A DNA stretch of 32,743 bases. It comes from RSA11 sp036564135 (GTDB lineage: Bacteria; Actinomycetota; Thermoleophilia; Solirubrobacterales; 70-9). A program made the position numbers and the translations under genes. Positions 1 through 8,165 of the stretch are shown here, piece after piece; position 1 is the stretch's first letter; each line of letters starts with the position of its first letter. The notes beneath the pieces were generated by a model. It did no database searches and was not told the DNA's origin. It was given only the letters and a program-made list of their open reading frames with translations. The stretch covers positions 1 through 32,743 of the forward strand of contig DATCLC010000070.1 in the NCBI GenBank assembly GCA_036564135.1, written 5' to 3'.

Positions 1-12
1 ACCGCTAGCCCG

Positions 13-471
13 TCAGTCCTTCGCGATCGCGTAGCGCAGGATCTCGACGACCTGCTCGGGCTCGCGCGCCGTCGCGAGCGCGGCCCGGTTGATCTCCTTG
101 AGCGCGTGGTCGTGCTCCGGCGGGTGCAGCGTGATGATCGGCTTGCCGAGCGCGGCGGCGTAGCCGGCGTCGAACGCCGCGTTCCACTGCTTGTACTTGT
201 CGCCGAAGCGCACGACGACGACGTCGGCGCGCCGCAGGAGCGTCTGGGTGCGGATCGCGTTGATGCCGGCGCCCTTGTGGTCGTGCCAGAACTTGTCCTC
301 CTCCGCGCCGAGGATGTCGACGCCCACGTCGTCGGAGGCGGCATGGTCGGTGACCGGCGCGACGAGCTCGACGGGTAGACCCGCCTCCCGCACGCCAGCG
401 GCGATGCGGTCGCGCCAGTCGGAGTGGATCTCGCCGGCCAGGTAAACGGTCCAGGTGCGCTGCTCGCTCAT
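13..471 (-). CDS. ytoQ: YtoQ family protein
   Basis: The protein has 152 residues, close to the usual size of the YtoQ family, whose biochemical role is not established. It has a nucleotide-sugar/deoxyribosyltransferase-like look: an N-terminal strand ending in YLAGEIHSDWR, a central RADVVVVRFGDKYKQWNAAFDAGYA stretch recalled in two parts (RADVVVVRFGDKYKQ, then WNAAFDAGYA), and GKPIITLHP. The ATG at 471 was chosen because the family's conserved N-terminus begins there; an upstream extension to 666 would run antisense through the trpB2 start. There is no ribosome binding site, but a TACGAT hexamer lies 7 bases before the ATG, so the message is probably leaderless. It is divergent from trpB2 and their promoters overlap. 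Confidence 0.85.
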   Translation of the reverse strand: MSEQRTWTVYLAGEIHSDWRDRIAAGVREAGLPVELVAPVTDHAASDDVGVDILGAEEDKFWHDHKGAGINAIRTQTLLRRADVVVVRFGDKYKQWNAAFDAGYAAALGKPIITLHPPEHDHALKEINRAALATAREPEQVVEILRYAIAKD

Positions 472-478
472 GCGCGCG

Positions 479-484
479 ATCGTA
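479..484 (-). promoter_or_regulatory. Probable -10 box of ytoQ (leaderless)
   Basis: Read on the minus strand this is TACGAT, followed by 7 bases and then the ATG at 471. Transcription would begin at or next to the start codon. No good -35 is visible at 16-18 bases. The assignment rests on hexamer similarity and spacing only. Confidence 0.4.
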
Positions 485-493
485 TCCGTCCGC

Positions 494-521
494 TTGCCCA
501 AGCGCGGGTCGGGCATAGAAT
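494..521 (+). promoter_or_regulatory. Promoter of the trpB2 gene
   Basis: TTGCCC (494-499) and TAGAAT (516-521) are separated by 16 bases and match sigma-70 type -35 and -10 elements well. The expected RNA start is near 528, giving a leader of about 25 bases that contains the AGGAGG ribosome binding site at 541-546. Confidence 0.55.
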
Positions 522-553
522 CGCGCCCCCAATCCGAGGCAGGAGGTGCATGC

Positions 554-1915
554 GTGAGCGAGCGGACGAAGTACGAGCTTCCCGAGTCCGAGATCCCGAC
601 GGCTTGGGTAAACCTCGGGGCTGACCTCGGTCCCCCTCCCCACCCGCCGCTCCACCCGGGCACCAAGGAGCCGCTTGAGCCCGACGATCTCGCGCCGCTC
701 TTCCCGATGGCGCTGATCGAGCAGGAGATGTCGGCCGAGCCCGAGATCGAGATCCCCGAGGAGGTGCGCGAGATCTACGCGCTCTGGCGCCCGACCCCGC
801 TGCTGCGGGCGCGCCGCCTCGAGAAGGCGCTCGATACGCCCGCGCACATCTACTACAAGTACGAGGGCGTCTCGCCCGCGGGCTCGCACAAGCCCAACAC
901 CGCGGTCGCGCAGGCCTACTACAACAAGGCCGAGGGCATCCGCAAGCTGACCACGGAGACCGGCGCCGGGCAGTGGGGATCGTCGCTCGCGCTCGCCTGC
1001 CAGATGTTCGGGCTTGAGTGCGAGGTGTTCATGGTCGGCGTCTCCTACGACCAGAAGCCCTACCGGCGGGCGATGATCGAGACCTGGGGCGGGACCGTGC
1101 ACCGCAGCCCCTCGAGCCTCACCGAGGCGGGCCGCTCGCAGGCCTCGCACGAGTCCGGATCACTGGGCATCGCGATCTCCGAGGCGGTCGAGCGCGCGCT
1201 CGCGGCCGACGACACGCACTACTCGCTGGGCTCGGTGCTCGGTCACGTCTGCCTGCACCAGACCGTGATCGGGCAGGAGGCGATCCGCCAGCTCGAGCTC
1301 GCCGGCGAGTACCCGGACGTCGTCATCGGCTGCGTGGGCGGCGGCTCGAACTTCGCGGGCATCGCCTACCCGTTCATCCGCCAGAAGCTGCGCGAGGGCA
1401 GGGCGACGCGCTTTGTCGCCGCCGAGCCGGCTGCCTGCCCCACGCTCACGCGCGGCGTCTACGCCTACGACTTCGGCGACACGGTCGGCATGACGCCGCT
1501 GATGCCGATGTACACGCTGGGGCACGACTTCGTGCCCCCGCCCGTGCACGCCGGCGGCCTGCGCTACCACGGCGACGCGCCGAGCCTCTGCGCGCTGGTC
1601 AAGGAGGGCGTCGTCGAGGCCACGGCCGTGCACCAGACCAAGGCGTTCGAGGCGGCCGTGCAGTTCGCGCGCGCCGAGGGGATCATCCCCGGCCCCGAGC
1701 CGTCGCACGCGATCCGCGTCGCGATCGACGAGGCGCTCGCCGCCAAGGAGGCCGGCGAGGAGCGGGTGATCCTCTTCAACCTTTCCGGCCACGGCCACTT
1801 CGACATGGCCGCCTACGACGCCTACCACCGCGGCGAGCTCACCGACCTCGAGTTCTCCGAGGAGGAGATGCAGGCGGCCCTGGCGCGCCTGCCCGAGGCG
1901 CCCGCGCTCACCTGA
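554..1915 (+). CDS. trpB2: TrpB2-type tryptophan synthase beta chain
   Basis: A 453-residue pyridoxal-phosphate enzyme of the TrpB2 branch, which condenses indole with L-serine to make tryptophan. The PLP lysine is visible in GSHKPNTA (Lys about 113), and the phosphate-binding glycine loop is GCVGGGSNFAG (about 258-268). The long N-terminal extension before the PTPLLRARRLE segment and the overall length fit TrpB2 rather than the shorter TrpB1. The GTG at 554 was chosen because AGGAGG (541-546) lies 7 bases upstream and a nearby ATG (550) is in another frame. No trpA is next to it; stand-alone trpB2 genes are common. Whether it acts as the main synthase or salvages indole cannot be told from this window. 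Confidence 0.9.
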   Translation: MSERTKYELPESEIPTAWVNLGADLGPPPHPPLHPGTKEPLEPDDLAPLFPMALIEQEMSAEPEIEIPEEVREIYALWRPTPLLRARRLEKALDTPAHIYYKYEGVSPAGSHKPNTAVAQAYYNKAEGIRKLTTETGAGQWGSSLALACQMFGLECEVFMVGVSYDQKPYRRAMIETWGGTVHRSPSSLTEAGRSQASHESGSLGIAISEAVERALAADDTHYSLGSVLGHVCLHQTVIGQEAIRQLELAGEYPDVVIGCVGGGSNFAGIAYPFIRQKLREGRATRFVAAEPAACPTLTRGVYAYDFGDTVGMTPLMPMYTLGHDFVPPPVHAGGLRYHGDAPSLCALVKEGVVEATAVHQTKAFEAAVQFARAEGIIPGPEPSHAIRVAIDEALAAKEAGEERVILFNLSGHGHFDMAAYDAYHRGELTDLEFSEEEMQAALARLPEAPALT

Positions 1916-1934
1916 GCGCGGGCGCGACGGCCTC

Positions 1935-1965
1935 GCGGGGGAGCGGGCGCTACCCGCTCCCCCGC
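1935..1965. terminator. Hairpin between convergent trpB2 and lyase genes
   Basis: A perfect 13-bp stem (GCGGGGGAGCGGG, 1935-1947, with 1953-1965) closes a 5-base loop. It lies 20 bases after the trpB2 stop and 31 bases beyond the end of the convergent gene. There is no T-run on either side, so it is either a non-canonical bidirectional terminator or an mRNA end-protecting structure. Confidence 0.6.
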
Positions 1966-1996
1966 CCCTACCGCTCAGCGCGGCTCCGAATTGAGC

Positions 1997-3976
1997 TCAG
2001 GGACGCACCTCCAGCTCGATCACCTGCACGTTGCGCGGCGGCTGGATCCGGTCCCACCCGGCCGTGATCCGCAGGCGCACGTAGCGCGCCTCGACCGCCG
2101 GGAACGTGGACTCAACGACGTCGTTGGGCGCGTCGGGGATCGCCGCCACCTCCGTCCAGCTCGCGCCGTCGTTTGAGATTTCGACCGTGTAGGCGCGCGG
2201 GCCGTACCCGGGGCGCGGAATCATCGTCACCTCGCTGAAGCGCTTGGGCTCCCCGAGATCGACGCCGACGTGCACCGGGTGCTCGGGCGTCGGCCCCTCG
2301 CCGGCCTGCGTGCCCGCGGAGACCCAGAAGCTCGCCAGGTCCCCGTCGTTGACGAGCCGCGGCGGGAAGTCCGGCTGGTGGTCGTCCGCGAAAGCCTCCG
2401 GGAAGCCGACGCCCTCGCGGTTGACAGCGAGGTTTCTGACGTCGTCCGCCGTCCCCTCGAACGGCCGCGGCGGCGTCTCCGGCTCGGTGGACTTCAGCCG
2501 GTCCGGCCGCCGGGTGCCGAGCTTGAAGTCGGCGATCCGGAACGCCGAGGGCGCGTTCCCCTCGCTCGGCTCCTGGTAGGCGACGGTGAGCACGCCGTCG
2601 CGGTGGATGCGGAAGCGGTCGATGATCAGCTCGCTGACGTTTTCCACGTCCTCGGCCGACCACACGACCCGCCAGTCCCGCCACCCGGTCTTCGCGCGCG
2701 CGGCGATGATGCGGGCGTCGGGCAGGACGACGTACGCGTTGTCGTGGCGGTCGAAGACGATCTTCGTGCGCCCGGAGCTCCCCTGCCGCACGGGCAGCTC
2801 CATCGTCCGCCAGGTCCCGTCGTGGTCGCGCCAGCTGTGGTACGGCCGCGCCAGCCGGGCCCGGTCCGGGTAGAAGTCGGTGACGCAGCCGCCGAGCTCG
2901 TCGAGGTCGCGCTCCGGGACGCGGCTCGTCATCACGTGCAGCCGCCCCTGGGAGTCGAAGGCCTGCGCCTCTTGGTTCATCAGCCCGACGTTGATCGGGA
3001 TCTCCTCGACGACGTGCTCGTCGTCGATCGAGATCAGGTCGGACGTTCCGAGCCTGCCGATCACCTCGCCGTCGTTGTTGTGCCAGGTGAACCCCCCGTC
3101 GGGGCTATAGGCGTAGCCCGTGTCGTGGTTGCCGACGCCGTTCGGCGCGCACCACGCCGAGCCCTGCTCGCGCCACGTGAACGCGATCTCGAGGTTCCCG
3201 TTCACGGGGTTGGCCGTGAACCCGTGCAGGTAGCCGTAGCGGCTCGTGCTGGTTCCCCACGGGCTCGTGTACGTGCCGGAGCCGCTCGTGAACAGCCCCA
3301 GGTACGTCCAGGTTCCGGCCTCGTTCTCGTCGTAGCGCAAGAGCGCCTGGCGCCCGTTGTCCGAGCCGCCGTCGCGCCAGGTGAGCAGCACGTCGCCGCG
3401 GACGTACTCGAACTGCGGGTACGTGTACGAGGCGGGCGCGTCGGGCGCTCCCGGGAGCGAGGTCTTCGTGCGCTCGAACAGGCGCGAGGACCACTCGAAC
3501 CGGGCCGGCTTGTTCGCCACCCCGGGGATGCTGCGCGTATACCGGATGGCGTTCGCGTGCGTCGGGAAGGCGATGTGGATGCGGCCGTCCGTCGGCGTGA
3601 TCCCGAGCGAGATCGTGTTGTGCGAGTCGTCGCTGAAGAGGAAGTAGTCGAGCTCGGTGCTCTGCCAGCGGCCGTTCGGGAGCTTGCGCCGCGCGATCAC
3701 GGCCCGGCGGTCACCGCGGTACCAGCCCGTGTACTGCCAACCCCGGTAGGTGAGGATCCCGTCCTGCTGGAAGCTCGAGACGTTCGCCGTGTTCTCGTAC
3801 GTGACGTGACCGCGCGCCTGCGGGTCGAGGATCGCGTCCCCCAGTCGGGCCGCGTCGACGACCTCGGCTTGCGCCCCCGCGGGAACGAGCGCGGCCCACA
3901 CCGCGCAGGCCGCGACGGCGACCAGCGCGAGCATGGACCCGATCCCAGTATTCGGATTCTGCATCTCCCTCGGCAT
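1997..3976 (-). CDS. Secreted BNR-propeller protein with discoidin domain, candidate polysaccharide lyase
   Basis: 659 residues. Residues 1-37 form a signal peptide ending VPAGAQA. From about 55 to 480 the sequence is like the BNR_4 family, seven-bladed propellers that include ulvan and related rhamnose-uronate lyases (PL24/25 type): GWQYTGWYRGDR, SDDSHNTISLGITPTDG, SYTYPQFEYVRGDVLLTWRDG, RYGYLHGFTANP. From about 510 to the end is an F5/8 type C (discoidin/CBM32-like) domain: VHVGVDLGEPKRFSEVTMIPR and ARYVRLRITAGW. The ATG at 3976 has GGAGAGGAG 9 bases before it. It follows the GH78 gene by 32 bases, so the two are co-transcribed. Lyase activity on a rhamnose-containing polymer is inferred from family and context; catalytic residues could not be assigned, and a sialidase-like or binding-only role is possible. 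Confidence 0.75.
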   Translation of the reverse strand: MPREMQNPNTGIGSMLALVAVAACAVWAALVPAGAQAEVVDAARLGDAILDPQARGHVTYENTANVSSFQQDGILTYRGWQYTGWYRGDRRAVIARRKLPNGRWQSTELDYFLFSDDSHNTISLGITPTDGRIHIAFPTHANAIRYTRSIPGVANKPARFEWSSRLFERTKTSLPGAPDAPASYTYPQFEYVRGDVLLTWRDGGSDNGRQALLRYDENEAGTWTYLGLFTSGSGTYTSPWGTSTSRYGYLHGFTANPVNGNLEIAFTWREQGSAWCAPNGVGNHDTGYAYSPDGGFTWHNNDGEVIGRLGTSDLISIDDEHVVEEIPINVGLMNQEAQAFDSQGRLHVMTSRVPERDLDELGGCVTDFYPDRARLARPYHSWRDHDGTWRTMELPVRQGSSGRTKIVFDRHDNAYVVLPDARIIAARAKTGWRDWRVVWSAEDVENVSELIIDRFRIHRDGVLTVAYQEPSEGNAPSAFRIADFKLGTRRPDRLKSTEPETPPRPFEGTADDVRNLAVNREGVGFPEAFADDHQPDFPPRLVNDGDLASFWVSAGTQAGEGPTPEHPVHVGVDLGEPKRFSEVTMIPRPGYGPRAYTVEISNDGASWTEVAAIPDAPNDVVESTFPAVEARYVRLRITAGWDRIQPPRNVQVIELEVRP

Positions 3977-4008
3977 GGGTTCGCTCTCCTCTCCTTGGTT
4001 TGCCGGCC

Positions 4009-7000
4009 CTACCGCGGCTCCGTGACCACGAACCGCCACTCGCCCGAGCCGAGCTCGTAGACGGCGCGGCCGTCGGCGATCCGCACCGGCTTCGCCCCGC
4101 CGGAAGCGGCCGGCGGCTTGTCGTCCGCGCCCAGCGGGATCTCGACCCGGGCCTCGGTGCTGACCGGAACCTCGACCTCGAAGTGCAGGGCGCTGCCCGT
4201 CCGCCGCCAGGTGCTGCGGATCGCCCCGTACGGCGACGGCCACGACGCCTGCACCCGGTCGAGCCGCGCCGGCACGAGCGGCTTGATCGAGATCCGCTTG
4301 AAGCCCGGGGCGGCCGGCTGGATCCCCGCGAGGTACCGGTACATCCAGTCGTCGATCGCCCCCATCATGAAGTGGTTGAGCGAGCCCGCCAGGTCCCAGA
4401 ACTCGGGCAGCGTCGTGGCGCCGCTCTCGACCATGTGCGCGTAGCTCGGCGGGGTCGGATTGGTCGCGATGTCGAGGACGGTGTCGGCCCGCCCTGCGTC
4501 GCCCAGGGCGTCGAGCAGCGCCCGGAGCCCGACCTCGCCGGTCGAGAGGTGGCCGTCGCGCGCGGCGATGTCCGCGAGCAGGGCGGCGAGCACCGCGTCG
4601 CGCTGATCGGCAGGAACCATCCCGGCCGCGAGCGGCAGCGCGTTGCTCGCCTGGCTGCCGGAACCGTAGCTGCCCCGATCCGAGTCGAGGAACCTCGCGT
4701 TGAACGCCGCGCGGATGTCGTCCGCGAGCTGCCGGTAGCGGGCGCTGCCCTCGTCGTCGCCCACCAGGCGGGCGATCTCGCTCATCGCCTCGGCCATGCG
4801 GAAGTAGACCGTGGTCACCGGGATGGCGACCGGCGTCGAGTCATCGAAGGCGCCCCAGTCGCCGAGGCCGTGGCTGAGTATGTGGCCGTCGGCCCGCGTC
4901 GCGAGGTAGTCCATGTAGCGCTGCATCGAGTCGTAGTGCTCGCGCAGCACCTCCACGTCGCCGTAGCGCTGGTACATGCGCCAGGGCGCGAGGATGATCG
5001 CACCGCCCCAATTCGGGTCGTCGCGGAAGCCTCCGCCGAAGACCGTGTACTCGGGCGCGATGTCCGGGACCAGTCCACTGGGAAGCTGCGCGTCCGCCAT
5101 CGCCTGGACGATCTGGCGGTAGTAGTTGCCCACCTCGAAGTTCGCGGCGATGCCGTCGAACATGAGGTGCGTCTCCTCGAGCCAGCCCAGCTTCTCCCGG
5201 TGCGGGCAGTCGGTGAGGACCGAGTACATGTTGCTCTCGATCGCGCGGACGACGAGCCTGTGGACGCTGTTCAGCAGCGGGTCGGACGTCTCGAGCGCTC
5301 CGGCGCGCGGGTTGTCGGCGCGCAGCACCAGGCCCTTCACGTCATCGAGATCCGGCGGCTGGTCGAGCCCGCTGACCTCGATCCAGCGGAACCCGTAGTA
5401 GGCGAACCGCGGGTGCCAGGTCTCCTCCCCGTCCGAGCGCGCCGTGTACTCGAAGTACGCGGGCCCGCCGGACTGGCGTTGGTCGACGCGCCCGTCGGTC
5501 AGACGCTCGCCCGGCACGAGCCTGACGCTCCGGCCTTCGGCGCCCCGCACCGTGATCTGCGGCCAGCCGGCGATGTTGCGCCCCAGGTCGAACAGCCAAA
5601 CCCCCGGGGCGACCTCCTCGCGCGAGATCGCGGTGAGCGTCTCCTGCACCCGCACCGGAGGTGCCTCCTGCGCCGCGAGCTCGGTCTCGGGACTCGGCGG
5701 CGAGGTGCGCTCCGCGGCGACCCAGCGGTCGCCGTCGTGGCTCGCGCCCGGGCGGTCCCAGCCGGGGATCTCCCGGCGCGCGTCGTGGTCCTCTCCGCCG
5801 TACCAGCCCGAGAAGGTCACCGGGCCGAGCGCGGCGCGCCACGACTGGTCGCTGGCGATGGTCTGCGTGGAGCCGTCCGCGTAGGTCACCTCGAGCTGGG
5901 CGATCAGCTTCGGGGGCCCCATCGACCCGGTGAACTTCTGGTAGCGGCCCGGCGTGGCCGGGACGTTGTAGATCCCGTTCCCGAGCTCGAACCCGACCGT
6001 GTTGGGGCCGCGGCGGATCAGGTCGGTGACGTCGTAGGTCGTGTAGTGGACGCGGTCGTTGAAGTCGGTGTTGGCGGGCTCGAGCACGGCGTCGCCGACC
6101 TTCCTGCCGTTCAGACGGGCCTCATATACGCCCAGCCCGGTCGCGTACAGGCGGGCCCGCTCGACCTCGCCGCGCACCTCGAAGCCGCGTGCGAGGATCG
6201 GCAGGGCCTCGGGCACGCGCGGCGCCGGTGGCCGCTCCTGGCCCTGCACCTCGTAGGCGAGCACCCACTCGTCCCCGGCCTGCGCCTTGGTCTCGAGGGT
6301 GAAGTCCTCGGGGAAGTTGGGGACCTCGCCGTCGGCGGTCAGGACCTCGGTGCGCGGGTAGAGCCGCACTTCGTCAACATCGGCGACCGCGCCGAGGTCG
6401 ATCTCGATCCAGATCGGCTCGTCGAGGTCCTGCTGGAAGCGATGCTCGCTGGTGTACCCGTGCGGGGCGCCCTCCGAGGTCAGCTTGCCGTCGAGGAGGG
6501 CGTCCAGCCCCCAGACCCCGGGGACCTCCAGGCTCTCGGACGCGGTCGCGGTGGCACCCTCGGAGGCGAGCTCCCCGTCGGCGAACGCCTGGAACTCGGC
6601 GAGCTGCAGCCGCGACACCGGCTGCGGGAAGCCCTCGCCGGGCGCCGGCAGCCCGAGGCGGGTGACGGCGAGCCGGATGAAGCGCGTGGGCCTCGCGTCG
6701 AACCGGATCACCAGCGGGTTGACCTCGTCCTTCGCGAGCCACTCGGGGTGGCTGATCCATTCCGCTTCCCAGTCCTCGTTCCGCAGGAGCCCCATCTCCC
6801 AGCTCGCGGGCTCGCTCCACGCCGACGGGCGCCCGCGCTCGTCCCAGACGCGAACCGCCCACCACAGGCGCTCCCGCGAGCGCAGGTCGCGCCCCTCGTA
6901 TGGGACCGCGATCGAGTTCCGCGACCTGACCTTGCCGCTGTCCCACACGTCGGCCTTCCCGGGCGCGAGCAGCCCGCGGCGCGACGCGACGAGGATGCGG

Positions 7001-7221
7001 TACGCCTTCTGGGCCCGGTTGCGTCGCTCCGAGCGCAGCTTCCAGCCGAACTCCGGCCGGGGGTCGTCGATGCCGAGCGGCTCGTGGAGTTGGTTGACGC
7101 GGAGGTCGCGGACTACTAGACCTCCGTGCGTGCCGCCCGCCTGCGCATCGACAGCCGCACCCGCGAACGCCGCGGTTGTACCGGTGAGGGCGATGAGGAA
7201 CGCCAGGATTCTGGCAGCCAA
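4009..7221 (-). CDS. Secreted alpha-L-rhamnosidase, GH78
   Basis: 1070 residues from a TTG start. GH78 enzymes release terminal alpha-L-rhamnose by inverting hydrolysis. Domain order: signal peptide (1-28, ending VDAQA), fibronectin-like domain (about 35-145), start of the N-terminal jelly roll (about 150-175), an apparent discoidin-like insertion (about 180-335), the rest of the jelly roll (ARLYATGLGVYEARLNGRKVG, in two parts ARLYATGLGVYEA and RLNGRKVG, about 356-376), then the (alpha/alpha)6 catalytic barrel. The hallmark TDCPHREKLGWLEE (670-683) carries the general acid, and GATTLPEFW (934-942) the general base Glu940. The TTG at 7221 was chosen because GGAGG lies 5 bases before it and it opens directly into the signal peptide; a longer reading from 7326 would run through the operator. 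It is the first gene of the minus-strand pair. Confidence 0.9.
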   Translation of the reverse strand: MAARILAFLIALTGTTAAFAGAAVDAQAGGTHGGLVVRDLRVNQLHEPLGIDDPRPEFGWKLRSERRNRAQKAYRILVASRRGLLAPGKADVWDSGKVRSRNSIAVPYEGRDLRSRERLWWAVRVWDERGRPSAWSEPASWEMGLLRNEDWEAEWISHPEWLAKDEVNPLVIRFDARPTRFIRLAVTRLGLPAPGEGFPQPVSRLQLAEFQAFADGELASEGATATASESLEVPGVWGLDALLDGKLTSEGAPHGYTSEHRFQQDLDEPIWIEIDLGAVADVDEVRLYPRTEVLTADGEVPNFPEDFTLETKAQAGDEWVLAYEVQGQERPPAPRVPEALPILARGFEVRGEVERARLYATGLGVYEARLNGRKVGDAVLEPANTDFNDRVHYTTYDVTDLIRRGPNTVGFELGNGIYNVPATPGRYQKFTGSMGPPKLIAQLEVTYADGSTQTIASDQSWRAALGPVTFSGWYGGEDHDARREIPGWDRPGASHDGDRWVAAERTSPPSPETELAAQEAPPVRVQETLTAISREEVAPGVWLFDLGRNIAGWPQITVRGAEGRSVRLVPGERLTDGRVDQRQSGGPAYFEYTARSDGEETWHPRFAYYGFRWIEVSGLDQPPDLDDVKGLVLRADNPRAGALETSDPLLNSVHRLVVRAIESNMYSVLTDCPHREKLGWLEETHLMFDGIAANFEVGNYYRQIVQAMADAQLPSGLVPDIAPEYTVFGGGFRDDPNWGGAIILAPWRMYQRYGDVEVLREHYDSMQRYMDYLATRADGHILSHGLGDWGAFDDSTPVAIPVTTVYFRMAEAMSEIARLVGDDEGSARYRQLADDIRAAFNARFLDSDRGSYGSGSQASNALPLAAGMVPADQRDAVLAALLADIAARDGHLSTGEVGLRALLDALGDAGRADTVLDIATNPTPPSYAHMVESGATTLPEFWDLAGSLNHFMMGAIDDWMYRYLAGIQPAAPGFKRISIKPLVPARLDRVQASWPSPYGAIRSTWRRTGSALHFEVEVPVSTEARVEIPLGADDKPPAASGGAKPVRIADGRAVYELGSGEWRFVVTEPR

Positions 7222-7262
7222 CTTCTCCTCCGTTTTCTCACCCTCCCCACCCCCACGGAGGG

Positions 7263-7289
7263 AAAACGAACACCTCTTCTGTTCGTTTT
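7263..7289. promoter_or_regulatory. Palindromic operator, probable DeoR-regulator site
   Basis: AAAACGAACA (7263-7272) and TGTTCGTTTT (7280-7289) are perfect 10-bp inverted arms with a 7-base spacer. The same AACGAACA/TGTTCGTT core recurs upstream of and inside the start of the DeoR-type gene at 10337. The binding protein is inferred from this shared motif, not shown. Confidence 0.7.
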
Positions 7290-7328
7290 GGGCGAAATGT
7301 GACCCTAAATGATCACTTTCACACACCT

Positions 7329-7337
7329 AAACGAACA
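7329..7337 (+). promoter_or_regulatory. Extra operator half-site upstream of lutA
   Basis: AAACGAACA matches the left arm of the palindrome at 7263-7289. It starts 66 bases after the first palindrome arm begins and lies just before the putative lutA -10 at 7343, where a bound repressor would block transcription. Confidence 0.45.
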
Positions 7338-7367
7338 CGGCGTAGTCTGTAACAGGTGGGATCAGGG

Positions 7368-8165
7368 ATGTCAACCGCCGCGCCCGTGAGCAAGCCGCGT
7401 CGCGTCGCCCTCTTCATCGCGTGCTTCAACGACACGCTCTTTCCGGAGACCGGGCGCGCTGTGGTCACGGTCCTGGAGCGCCTCGGGCTGGAGGTGGACT
7501 TCCCGGCCGAGCAGACCTGCTGCGGCCAGATGCACGCGAACTCCGGCTACCAGCTCGAGGCGGTGCCGCTCGTCCGCCGCTTCGTCGACGTCTTCGCCGA
7601 CGTCGAGGCGATCGTCACCCCCTCGGGCTCGTGCGCGGCCATGGTCCACGACCAGTACAGGCGGCTCGCGGAGCTCGCCGGCGACCCCGGGCTCGCCCGC
7701 GCGGTCGACGAGGTCGCGCCTCGCGTCCACGAGTTCTCGCGCTTCCTCGTCGACGTCATGGAAACGACGGACGTCGGCGCCTACTACCCGCACCGCGTCG
7801 CCTACCACCCGACCTGCCACTCGCTGCGCCTTCTGCGGGTCGGCGAGGCTCCGCTGCGGCTGCTGCGGTCGGTGCGCGGGCTCGAGCTGGTCGAGCTCGA
7901 GGCGGCGAACGAGTGCTGCGGGTTCGGCGGCACCTTCGCGGTCAAGAACGCCGACACCTCGGCCGCGATGCTCACCGACAAGCTGCGCCGCGTGCTCGAC
8001 TCCGGCGCCGAGGCGGTGACCGCGCTGGACAACTCCTGCCTGTTGCACATCGGCGGCGGGCTCGCCCGCCTGCAGACCGGGGTGCGGGCCGTGCACCTCG
8101 CCGAGATCCTGGCCTCGACCGAGGACGAGCCGGCGCCTGCCCCGGCCGGGGAGGTGAGCGCGTGA
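7368..8165 (+). CDS. lutA: L-lactate utilisation protein LutA (CCG-domain subunit)
   Basis: 265 residues. LutABC is an iron-sulfur, quinone-linked complex that oxidises L-lactate to pyruvate. Both cysteine-rich CCG signatures are present: TCCGQMHANSGY (about 50-61) and ECCGFGGTFAVK (about 181-193), with a further conserved YHPTCHSLR (about 145-153). The length is a little above the usual 240. ATG 7368 is preferred to the in-frame GTG at 7356 because AGGTGGG lies 7 bases upstream of it. The gene overlaps lutB by 4 bases. In this setting it probably consumes the L-lactate formed from rhamnose by RhaEW; ordinary lactate growth would also use it. Confidence 0.9.
   Translation: MSTAAPVSKPRRVALFIACFNDTLFPETGRAVVTVLERLGLEVDFPAEQTCCGQMHANSGYQLEAVPLVRRFVDVFADVEAIVTPSGSCAAMVHDQYRRLAELAGDPGLARAVDEVAPRVHEFSRFLVDVMETTDVGAYYPHRVAYHPTCHSLRLLRVGEAPLRLLRSVRGLELVELEAANECCGFGGTFAVKNADTSAAMLTDKLRRVLDSGAEAVTALDNSCLLHIGGGLARLQTGVRAVHLAEILASTEDEPAPAPAGEVSA

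Larger units (their letters stand above)
7222..7367. promoter_or_regulatory. Divergent control region between GH78 and lutA
   Basis: This 146-bp gap is markedly richer in A+T than its surroundings and must carry the promoters of both the minus-strand hydrolase pair and lutABC. It holds the perfect operator palindrome at 7263-7289 and a third half-site at 7329-7337. A weak -10 candidate for lutA is TAGTCT (7343-7348). The ribosome binding site AGGTGGG (7354-7360) lies 7 bases before the lutA ATG. A convincing -35 was not found in either direction, which would fit promoters that need an activator. Confidence 0.7.

Noticed and set aside
7299..7316. GTGA-N10-TCAC as a CRP-type site
   Set aside because: The half-sites fit but the spacer is 10 instead of 6 bases; it could be a site for another regulator but there is nothing to support one.
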